Both the position numbers and the translations under genes were made by a program. DNA of 64,000 nucleotides from Eleusine coracana subsp. coracana. Its lineage: Eukaryota; Streptophyta; Magnoliopsida; Poales; Poaceae. Location of the stretch: positions 37,702,432 through 37,766,431 of the forward strand of contig CM064417.1 in assembly GCA_032690845.1 (NCBI GenBank), given 5' to 3'. The notes beneath the pieces are model-generated. The model made no database searches, had not been told where the DNA came from, and saw nothing but the letters and a program-made list of their open reading frames with translations. Positions within the stretch are counted from its first letter, which is position 1, and each line of letters starts with the position of its first letter. Shown one piece after another: positions 54,975-63,993 of this stretch.

Positions 54975-56366
54975 TCACGCTCTTTCTATCTTCGTCAGTA
55001 GTTGAGTATCTAGAAACGTGGCAGGGCCATGCTTTTCTGTCTCCATGCCCATCTTCAAACCAGAGAGGTCATCATCCTCCTTGCACCGATTGGCGCTTTC
55101 AGGGAGCCGATCGGCTCCGACAGGGTCATCGCGTCGATCGGCGCTGGGTGTGCGCCGATCGGCGCGGGGCTTCTTTGCTCCCGTAGAGCGTTTTGGATCT
55201 TCTGTTTGTTTTCCTGATCGCGTAGCTATTGCCTTCAACTGTTCTGCAGACATCGTATTGCCAGCAATAGCCCCCTTATTGCCTTGAATGGCTTGCGATA
55301 GCTGTCCCATCTGTTGCTCCAAAATCTGCTCGTTGGAGCTCCCAATTTCTATCACCTTGTCATTAACTCTCTCAAGGAAACGATCAATCTCCTTGAATCT
55401 ATCTTCATTGTCCTTGTTGATCTTCTCTTGAGCTTGGCAGAAATCATGACATTGGAGACGAAGTGGGATAGAGTTTTGCATGGACGAACTAGGGGAGAAA
55501 GAACTCCTTTGTTGTTGATATTGGGGCTTCCATCCACTATTCTTCATATATTCTAACATCTTCATCTCTTCAGGGCAATCTTTTTGCACATGACCAAATT
55601 CTCCACACTCACTACATGTTGAGCGTGATTCCGCCAGCTTGAGTGTCTCTTCCTTAGGGATATGAAGATTATTGTCCAACCTTCTTTGAATAGCATCGAG
55701 GCGATCTATAATCAATTCTCCCTAAGTCTTCTCAATCACACTCTTTGCTACTCCTTTTGAAGGTTGCAAATTCCTTGAGCTTCTCTCACCATCCCATGAT
55801 TTATTTTCAACTAACAACTTGATCAAATTAGCTTCGGTGGGGGTTTTTGACATGAATGATCCTGCAGCTGAGGCGTCCAAATGTTGACGTGACAAAAGAT
55901 TCAATCCTATATAGAACTTCTCAACAACTTCTCCAACCGTCAGACCAGGATGAGGGCATGCATCCATATGCTCATTATATCTTTCCCATGCTTCTCCAAT
56001 GCTCTCATCAATATTCTGTATAAATCCAAGAATCTTATTTTTCAAAGCTTGAGTCCTACCATGAGGGAAGTATTTGGCCAAGAATTCAGCTGCTAATGTG
56101 TTCCACACCGTTTTCATTATGTTTTCCAATCCGTTGTACTATTGCTTAGGGCGTCCAACTAGAGAGAAGGGGAACAGCCTCACATGCGCTTGATCTCCTG
56201 TCAATCCCGCTATCTTGAATGTGCTGCAAACTTCAAGGAAGTGTTGCAACTGATGATTGGGATCTTCTGAACCTGTGAACGGTTGTTGCGCCACTATTCC
56301 AACATATCTCTCCAATTGATACTGAAGTTGATCTTGAGCTTCTTGGAAATCTGTCTTGACAATACT
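54975..56366 (-). pseudogene. Gag of the Athila-type element, interrupted by a CRM-type insertion
   Basis: One frame runs from 56366 to 54978 with only two internal stops, TAG 56139 (family Gln) and TAG 55722 (family Gln). It contains QLQYQLERYVGIVAQQPFTG, the gag core AAEFLAKYFPHGRTQALKNK and EAWERYNEHMDACPHPGLTV, then a zinc knuckle CSECGEFGHVQKDC (about 55612-55571), a coiled coil (NEDRFKEIDRFLERVNDKVI) and a basic tail. Four palindromes at 55082-55166 are translated in that tail as ADRR-type units. The N-terminus lies beyond the CRM-type element and outside the window. The stops are all C-to-T changes. Confidence 0.85.
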
Positions 56367-57289
56367 TGATGTGAACAAGGGTTCCTGATCTTCCGAAAGG
56401 TTCTTGGTAAGTTGATTTGGTCGGAGGCGACACACAAATCGATCCGGCTTCAGAACAGCACGTTCTAAACCCCGCAATCGCAGCACGACGTCTCCTCTGG
56501 TTATCAACCGTCTAAAGACGATTGACCTCGCCGAGAAGGCTAATCCCTAACTGCGAATCAAGCACACAAGCAAGAACAACGAAGAATGCAACACAATTGC
56601 AGATGTATGATTAAACTCTCGAAGTTGGGGTCTCACAAACCGATGAACGGCGACACTATTTATGAACAGAATTGATCTAAGCAAAACCCCAAACCCTAAT
56701 GGAGCGGTAGTGGCTCTATATAAAGACCCTAGGGTCATGCAAGACTCTCTGGACGCGCCCCTAATTGGGCTCAACTAGATACAAAGCCCAAAGGCCAAAA
56801 ATAGGCGACGCAGCACCGACACAGATTCTGGACTCTCTCTTGTTTTGATGATTCCCGATGACTCCCGATGAATTTTTACATGAGGCCGGCGGCATTGGAA
56901 AGGTATTCTCCTTATATTTTTGTGCATATGTAGAACGTCCAAATCCGAGTCCATATGCATCCTGGGCGACTGTTTTAGTGCAGACTGGTCCTGGGCCCCA
57001 AAACAGACTCGAAGTCGGTTTTGATTGGGCCTCCACTTTGGCTTCCAAGACCTTGCTGGTCCTCCACGTTCCCAACTCCTTCTCCCATCATCTCCTGGTC
57101 CTCTCCATGGTTTCTAATCATAAAATAATCATTAGGTAGCAAACTATTTTCAAAAGTAACATATAGCAAAGAACGTAGGAACGAGCTCACCTCTAAATTT
57201 AGTCGTCGTGCACGAGCTCTAGTCATTGGACCTTGCAAGTCCAGAATTGGAGGATGTTGTGTGTATCCATAGGAGTGATGTCCTCATCA
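56367..57289 (-). repeat. 3' LTR of the CRM-type element, 923 bp
   Basis: On the minus strand it begins TGATGAGGACATCACTCC, opening inside the end of pol, and codes the CR-like block GPMTRARARRLNLEVSSFL (about 57232-57176). A TATA box (TTTATATAG on the minus strand) lies at 56717-56724. It differs in length from the other LTR by 35 bp, fully explained by two deletions in the right copy (27 and 9 bp) and one missing base here. Confidence 0.92.
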
Positions 57290-57305
57290 TCCTCCCCCTC
57301 TTGAA
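57290..57305 (-). other. Polypurine tract of the CRM-type element
   Basis: The minus strand reads TCAAGAGGGGGAGGA directly before TGATGAGGAC. In CRM elements this tract lies inside the open pol frame, as it does here. Confidence 0.88.
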
Positions 57306-58980
57306 GTAGAGTCGTCCTCGACTCGAGCTCATCCTCTTCTCCCAAGTATGGTTTCAAATCTGAAATGTTAAAAGTAGGACTAACCCCGAACTCGGGAGGC
57401 AACTCAAGTTTGTATGCATTATCATTAATCTTCTCCATTATTTTGAATGGACCATCAGCTCTAGGCATTAGTTTAGACTTTCTCTGGAAATCTATTCTTC
57501 CTTAAGTGTAACCACACTAAATCTCCTACATCAAGCTTTACTTCCTTTCTACCCTTACTACCAGCAATTTTATACTTTTCATTCATCTTTTCAATGCTAA
57601 GTCTAGTGGTCTCATACTTTGCAAAATAAATTCAGCACGCTCCTTAGCATCAACATGAACTCTCTCATTAATAGGTAGAGGAAGTATATCAAGTAGAGTA
57701 CGGGGATCAAAACCATACACTACCTTGAATGGACTTACCTTGGAAGTAGAATGTGTTGCCCGATTATAAGCAAACTCAACATGAGGTAAGCATTCTTCCC
57801 ATTGCTTCAAATTTTTCTTCAAAATAGCTCGCAACATAGTACCCAAAGTGCGGTTCACAACCTCAGTTTGTTCATCAGTTTGTGGATGACAAGTTGTAGA
57901 AAATAGCAACTTTGTACCCAACTTATTCCAAAGCGTGCGCCAAAAATGACTCAAGAATTTTGCATCACGATCTAAAACAATAGTAGAAGGCATACCATGC
58001 AAACGTACAATTTCTTTGAATAAAAGATCAGCAATATAACTAGCATCATCAGTTTTATGACATGATATAAAGTGTGCCATCTTGGAAAAACGATCCACAA
58101 CAACAAAAATGGTATCGCTCCTCCTCTTAGTCCTAGGCAGTCCTAAAATAAAGTCCATAGAAATATCCGCCCAAGGAATAGAAGGAACAGGAAGTGGCAT
58201 GTATAAACCATGTGGATTCAATCGAGACTTAGCTTTTTGACATGTAGTGCAGCGAGCAACAAAACGCTCAACATCTTTCCTCATCCTTGGCCAAAAGAAG
58301 TGTGTGGCCAAAATATCCTCTGTCTTCTTAGCACCAAAATGACCCATCAGTCCACCTCCATGCGCCTCCTGTAACAACAAAAGACGAACGGAACCAACTG
58401 GAATGCATAGGCGGTTAGCTCTAAACAAGAAACCATCATTCAATACAAATTTGTGCCAAGCACGACCTTCTTTACAGTGCAGCAATACATCATTAAAATC
58501 AACATCAGCAACATATTGTTCTTTAATTGCCTCAAGTCCAAAAATTCTACAATCAAGTTGAGACAACAAAGTATATCGCCTAGATAAAGCATCAGCAATC
58601 ACATTATCCTTCCCTTTCTTATGTTTAATAATATAAGGAAAAGACTCAATAAACTCAATCCATTTAGCATGTCTACGGCTCAAATTGCATTGAGAACGAA
58701 TATACTTAAGTGATTCATGATCAGAATGAATAACAAATTCTTTGGGCAACAAATAATGACGCCACGTCTCTAAAGAACGTACAAGTGCATATAGTTCCTT
58801 ATCATACGTGGAATAATTCAAAACAGGCCCAGTAATTTTCTCACTAAAGTATGCAATAGGTTTACCATCTTGCATCAAAACACCAACAATGCCTATACCA
58901 CTAGCATCACATTCAAGCTCAAAAGTCTTATCAAAATTGGGTAATTGCAGCAATGGTGCATGTGTAAGTTTGTACTTCAA
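57306..58980 (-). pseudogene. RNase H and integrase of the CRM-type element
   Basis: Frame 58980-57583 is open for 465 codons. RNase H: FELECDASGIGIVGVLMQDG, KELYALVRSLETWRHYL, NVIADALSRRY. Integrase: HHCC domain ending CTTCQKAK, core SMDFILGLPRTKRRSDTIFV (first Asp), IVLDRDAKFLSHFWR (second Asp), and HPQTDEQTEVVNRTLGTMLR with the catalytic Glu present. The C-terminal part shifts frame near 57620 (EKMNEKYKIAG) and again near 57490, and resumes as PRADGPFKIMEKINDNAYKL and SPTFNISDLKPYLGEEDELE at 57468. The integrase core looks intact, but the C-terminal tail is broken. Confidence 0.88.
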
Positions 58981-59983
58981 AGCATCAAAAGACTCATGAT
59001 GTCATGATGTACCTTACCAAAATAGAAGTCAACGCCCTTCTTTGTCAACTCATGCAATGGTGCAGCAATGGTGCTATAATCTTCGACAAAGCGGCGGAAG
59101 AAACCTGCAAGACCAAGAAAACTCCTCACCTGTGTGATAGTTTTTGGTACAGGCCAGCTCTTTATGGCTTCAATCTTCGCCTCATCCACCTCAATTCCCT
59201 GTGGAGTCACAACATAGCCAAGAAAAGAGACTCGATCCGTGTAAAAGGTGCACTTCTCAAGGTTACCAAATAAACGTGCAACTCGCAAAGCATCAAAAAC
59301 AGCACGCAAATGAATCATATGATCATCCATGGATTTGCCAATAAAAGGTCTTAAAACCTCATTCATCAAACGCATGAAAGTTCTCCAAGTTTCATTCTAA
59401 TTTGATGGTAGCCACTATGCAAATCAATTTTAGTGAAAATTATAGCACCACATAACTCATCAAGCATGTCGTCTAGCCTAGGAATAGGATGATGATACCT
59501 AATAGTAATGTTATTAATGGCTCTACAATCTACACACATACGCCAAGAACCATATTTCTTAGGAACCAAAAGTACAGGAACAGCACAAGGACTAAGTGAT
59601 TGACGAACATACCCATGATCCAAAAGGTCTTGGACTTGTCGTTGTATCTCCTTAGTCTCCTCAGGGTTGGTCCTATAAGCAGCACAGATTGGTAAAGTAG
59701 CACCAGGAATCAAATCAATTTGATGCTCAATCCCTCTCAAAGGTGGCAATCCCGAGGGTATCTCAGCTGGGAAAACATTCTCATACTCCTGCAAAAGGTT
59801 AGTGACAGCAGGAGGCAAAGCACTAGAAGCAATATCACCAAGCGAAAACAAGGATTGTTTGCATATTAAAAGCATAGCAAATATCATCAGTAGAAATTTC
59901 AGCAAGCTCAGATTTTGTGGCAAGATATGAACGACCTTGTAATTTAATTGCAGCACCCTTAGAACTTGAAGAATCATTAACAT
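58977..59983 (-). pseudogene. Reverse transcriptase of the CRM-type element, active site deleted
   Basis: Frame 59983-59366 covers AEIPSGLPPLRGIEHQIDLI, the primer grip region, WRMCVDCRAINNITIRYHHP and FTKIDLHSGYHQIRMKLGE. Then about 30 codons that normally include the MPFGLTNAP block are missing, and reading resumes at FMRLMNEVLRPFIGKSMDD (59375). There about 15 more codons are gone, exactly those that carry YFDDI. The remainder, FGNLEKCTFYTDRVSFLGYV and SFLGLAGFFRRFV, is normal. With YFDD absent this RT cannot polymerise. Confidence 0.9.
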
Positions 59984-60956
59984 TACTTGGTGTAGAAGCA
60001 GAATTAACAGGTTGCTGAATTTCAGGGCTTTTATTTTTCAAACTAGCAGCTCGTTCTAAATCAGCTTGTACAATTTCAGCATGGGTCATTGGTAACAAAG
60101 TAATTTTAGTTCCTTTATGCATAAAAGTGTACTTATTACTTTTACCATGGTATACAGCATCATTATTAAATTCCCAAGGTCTACCCAATAAAAGTGAACA
60201 AGCTTGCATGGGTACAACATCACAATCAACAGAATCCAGATAGGAACTAATGGAAAAAGGAACTCTACAAGTTTGTATTACCTTAGCTTTTCCAGAGTCA
60301 TTTAACCACTGAATGTAGTATGGATGTGGATGTGGGCGTGTGGTCAAATCAAGCTTCTTAACCACATCAGAACTCACCAATTTGTTGCAGCTTCCTCCAT
60401 CAATGATGACACATGCTCGACGGTTCTTGATGACGAAGAAAATCTGGAACAAGTTATGTCGCTGCATCATCTCGGGCTGCTGGATTTGTGTGCTAAGCAC
60501 ACGCTGCACAATAATATTCATGTAGCCCGTGGTATCTCCGCCTCCAAGGACGAGGTCACCGCTGGTGGCAGCGACATCCTCCTCCTCATCCTCCACATCG
60601 GAGGTGCTCATGTAACCGCCATCATCTATCGCCACATATGCCCGCCTACTTGGGCAATCTTTCTGCGCATGGCCAAGACCATGGCAGTGCTGGCACTGAA
60701 TCCCTGTAGTGCGTCCCGTCGAAGCAACAGAGGAGGCACTACTAGCCGGTACCTGCACATAATTTTTACCTGAGCGCGTAGAAGGGGCAAGGGCTGATCT
60801 TGGTGCTACAGAAACAACACTAGCTGGTGGCGGCGGCCGGAAAGATGGCTTGGGCAGCCCCGAAGTCCCCGTCGGCCATGGTGGGTAGAAATTCCTGGAC
60901 TTGCTGTACTCCTCAAAAGCCTGGAAAAGTCCCTGTGATTCTTTCTCTGCAAGCAT
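59984..60956 (-). pseudogene. Zinc knuckle and protease of the CRM-type element
   Basis: Frame 60956-59835 reads TGIQCQHCHGLGHAQKDCPS, a CCHC knuckle at about 60690-60650, then an acidic linker, then the protease with NRRACVIIDGGSCNKLVSSD (DGG active-site loop in the form typical of CRM; about 60430-60370) and CDVVPMQACSLLLGRPWEFN. It continues as a Lys/Thr-rich link (YTFMHKGTKITLLPMTHAEI) to RT. The frame is open for 373 codons and the active-site Asp is present; a frame change near 59900 separates it from RT. Confidence 0.88.
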
Positions 60957-61873
60957 AGCATACTAGAAACACTGGTTGAGGGTATAAAATTCTTTATAAT
61001 CAAGGATGTCCTGAATTTTTTTCGCAAACCAGAATAAAAGCGGCAAATCTGATCCTCTACTTTTTCAACCACAGCACAACGAATCAAACCCTTCTAAAGC
61101 TCACTAAAATACTCCTGAACAGTTTTATCTCCTTGATCTAAACGCTGCAGTTTATTACGTATTTCTCTATAAAAAGAAGGAGGAACAAAACGATCACGCA
61201 TTTCTACCTTAAGTTCTTCCTAAGTAGTAGGCAAATCGGTTTTAGCAGCTAGACCACTCCACCAAACAATAGCGAAGTCCTTAAACTCACTAGTGGCTTG
61301 TCTAACTCTATGTTGTTCAGGAACAAGGTGGGCATTAAATTTTTGTTCTACCGTCATTTCCCAATCAAGGTAAGCATCACCATCGTACTGACCCGAAAAT
61401 GAAGGAATTAAAAACTTAATTTTAGCATACGGTGCATCTGGAGCATGGTTACCTTGTGTGCGACGGTTGTGGTTGTGAAAACCACCCATACCTTGAGGGT
61501 TACGTTGCAAATGATGTCGTATCCTTGCGGTTCTTGTAGCTGACCTATCGACGGTGCCATCAGCCTTATACACCGTAGCTTCATCATGATCGTCTTCAAC
61601 GACATTGTTGGTGTTGGTGTTGGTATTGTTGTTGTTGTTGGTCTTGTGAGCAGTCTCCAATTCGACAACCTGATCGGTTAGCTTAGAGACTCTCTTATCC
61701 AACTGCTCAATGTTTTCTCCCAGGTGAAGCTTGGTGACGGCGTCTGTGACGGCCCTGGTGATTGTCTCTACCAAATCACTCTGAACCGCCTGCAAAGCCT
61801 TCTGTAGCTGACTTTGGCTCACGCACTCATCAAATTTTGAGGGTGAAGCACCCTCTCCATCGCTTCCTGACAT
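60957..61873 (-). pseudogene. Gag of the CRM-type element
   Basis: The likely start is the Met at 61873 (MSGSDGEGASPSKFDECVSQ), not the upstream in-frame Met at 61897. It has a coiled coil (LDKRVSKLTDQVVELETAHK), an Asn/Thr run (NNNNNTNTNTN), and the gag core with YAKIKFLIPSFSGQYDGDAY and LDWEMTVEQKFNAHLVPEQH. A stop at 61220 and frame changes near 61100 and 60960 split the rest (MIRCAVVEKVEDQICRFYSG). The short 61087-60806 frame overlaps the knuckle frame. Confidence 0.85.
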
Positions 61874-63090
61874 CAGAATCACTAAAACAGGAAACAAAAA
61901 GTGAAGGTTATCCCTAGAAAAGTACTAAGCAGTAGTGCCTCTCAACACAGCAAAAGGAAGCTTCTTGCAAAGCTCTTACAAAGTTCTGAAAACAACAAAG
62001 CGAAGGATACCAGGGAGCTGTGTTCCACGATTACAAGGGTTACAAAATAACCTATGTGCTGTCCAGAAGAAGTATGTAGAGCTAGGAAGGCCAAATATAT
62101 ATATGTGAGTGGCACACAAATCAAAAACAGATAGTAAAGCTGAATAAGTGCCCAAGTAACTTATCCCTAGTGGCTGGTCTAACTATGTCCTAGAATAGTA
62201 GTGATAGCAAAGAAGAAACAATAAGACAAAGGCACACAGTCGATAACAGGGGGCTAAGTGTAAAACAGCCAACCTCAGAAATTCCAGAAGGCTAGATGGA
62301 GCACTAGTAGAAATCCCAAATTGCTTTTTTTTTGTTTTATTTTTTTGATATTTGTTTCCAACTCACTAGCAAATGGGGAGAAACCACAAAACATTTCAGC
62401 TCAAACCGAGCTAGGACGTCGCCTACAGAAAATCTTGAAGTTTCAGAAAACGTCGAGTTTCAACTTGAATGAATTTTTTCTTTATCTTCCCGATTTTTTT
62501 TGAATTTTTTGACGAGGGCACACAGGGCGTAGCCGAGTGTGGCTATGCTCAACTTTTTGTCAAGAATCTCCTGTAAAAATTTCAGCCAAAACGGACAATC
62601 GAGCGAAAAGTTATGGCCGTTTTACCGAAGGGGTGTCGGAATCGGTTATGAAGAAAACGGGGGTTTGAGTGAAACCCGAGTCGGCTTGGGGTCGGGTAGG
62701 GATTTTTTTTTGGCGAGGTGGATGCAGCGGAAAGTGAAATATCTGAAAATTGGTCCGAGGTGGTGAGGGTAGGTTTAGGGTGGGATTAGGGTGGGCGTGT
62801 TGATCAATCAACCCTAGCACACAAAGCCGACAAAACTGAGGATGGTGAAGGGGATGGCGGCTAGGGTTGCAAGAGAAACACTACTGACGACAAAAACACA
62901 AACTAAACCAGCGACTAAACAAGAACTAGGGCACAAACTCAACACTACGGACTCTGAAATTGAAATATGCAAAGGCTAAACACGTGGTTATGGGCGGGGG
63001 AAATTTTTTTTTTTTTGGTATTTTCTGTGGACGATAGGAAGAACACGAAAACAAAACTAAAGGGTAGTGCGAACCTAACGGTGCACCTGA
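61874..63090 (-). other. 5' leader of the CRM-type element
   Basis: 1.2 kb between gag start and primer site without a convincing ORF. It has A/T-rich runs (for example 63004-63017, T repeated 13 times). Dimerisation or packaging signals would be expected here but cannot be identified by eye. Confidence 0.7.
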
Positions 63091-63103
63091 AGCTCTGATA
63101 CCA
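63091..63103 (-). other. Primer-binding site of the CRM-type element
   Basis: The minus strand reads TGGTATCAGAGCT, complementary to initiator tRNA-Met, separated by AG from the LTR end ACATCA. Confidence 0.9.
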
Positions 63104-63105
63104 CT

Positions 63106-63993
63106 TGATGTAAACAAGGGTTCCCGATCTTCCAAAAGGTTCTTGGTAAGTCGGAGGCGACACATAAATCGATCCGTCTTCAGAATAGCACGTTCTAAAC
63201 CCCGCAATCGCAGCATGACGTCTCCTCTGGTTATCAACCGTCCAAGGACGATTGACCTCACTGAGAAGGCTAATCCCTGCCTGTGAATCAAGAACACAAG
63301 CAAGAACAACGAAGAATGCAACACAATTGCAGATATATGATTAAACTCTAGAAGTTGGGGTCTCACAAACCGATGAACGGCGACACTTTTTATGAACAGA
63401 ATTGATCTAAGCAAAACCCCAAACCCTAATGGTGCGGTGGTGGCTGTATATAAAGACCCTAGGGTCATCCAAGACCCTCTGAATGCGCCCCTAATTGGGT
63501 CCAACTAGATACAAAGCCCAAAGGCCAAAAATAGGTGATGAAGCACCGACACAGATTCTGGACTCTCTCTTGTTTTGACGATTCCCGATGACTCCGGATG
63601 AATGTTTACATGAGGCCGGCAGACTTGGAAAGGTCTTCTCTAAATCTTTCCGTGCATATGTAGAACGTCCAAATCCGAGTCCGTATGCGTCCTGGGCGAC
63701 TGTTTTAGTGCAGGCTGGTCCTGGGCCCTGAAACAGACACGAAGTCGGTTTTGATTGGGCCTCCACTTTGGCTTCCAAGACCTTGCTGGTCCTCCACGTT
63801 CCCAACTCCTTCTCCCATCATCTCCTGGTCCTCTCCATGGTTTCTAATTATAAAATAATCATTAGGTAGCAAACAACGTAGGAACGAGCTCACCTCTAAA
63901 TTTAGTCATCGTGCACGAGCTCTAGTCATTGGACCTTGCAAGTCCAGAATTGGAGGAGTGTTGTGTGTATCCATAGGAGTGATGTCCTCATCA
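63106..63993 (-). repeat. 5' LTR of the CRM-type element, 888 bp
   Basis: It starts (plus strand) TGATGTAAACAAGGGTTCCC and ends GTGATGTCCTCATCA. The TATA box is at 63447-63454 (plus TATATAAA; minus TTTATATA). The seven bases after it read AAAGGGG toward the LTR on the minus strand, which resembles a polypurine tract rather than a target duplication. Confidence 0.9.

Larger units (their letters stand above)
48781..55166. repeat. Dispersed 16-bp palindrome family, mostly in doublets with 20-21 bp spacing
   Basis: Consensus TGCGCCGATCGGCGCA. Centres (A of GATC) are at 48788, 48830, 48870, 48891, 49606, 49858, 49879, 50802, 51656, 51677, 53164, 53185, 53318, 53338, 53483, 53503, 53646, 53666, 53826, 53846, 55089, 55110, 55137 and 55158. 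Ten doublets have spacing 21, 21, 21, 21, 20, 20, 20, 20, 21 and 21 bp; the two left-most copies are 42 and 40 bp apart from the next. The copies cover LTR, 3' UTR, ORF-1, the ORF-1 to protease gap and gag. Most variants are C-to-T or G-to-A changes. No similar family was seen in other elements of the window. Confidence 0.9.
47802..56366 (-). mobile_element. Athila-type non-autonomous element (gag-protease-ORF-1, no RT or integrase)
   Basis: From right to left: gag, protease, a 1.1-kb gap, ATHILA ORF-1-like gene, 3' UTR, polypurine tract, LTR. Lineage assignment rests on the primer-site type, the conserved LTR stretch at 47840-47930 and ORF-1. Gag is cut at 56366 by the CRM-type element and its 5' LTR is outside the window. 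The remaining genes are unusually well kept compared with other elements here. Confidence 0.75.
56367..63993 (-). mobile_element. CRM-type centromeric chromovirus with both LTRs
   Basis: The LTRs at 56367-57289 and 63106-63993 share ends TGATG..CATCA. A primer site lies left of the right LTR and a polypurine tract right of the left LTR, so both match a minus-strand element. Gag, knuckle, protease, RT, RNase H and integrase follow in order. The putative targeting (CR) motif continues into the 3' LTR, which marks the CRM clade. Pol has at least four frameshifts or deletions including loss of the RT active site. The flanking 5-mers (ATACT left, CCCCT right) do not match. Confidence 0.88.

Noticed and set aside
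48781..55166. The palindrome family as a CRISPR array
   Set aside because: The repeats are self-complementary 16-mers in a plant retrotransposon, irregularly dispersed in doublets with 4-5 bp between units, without unique spacers of constant length or cas genes.
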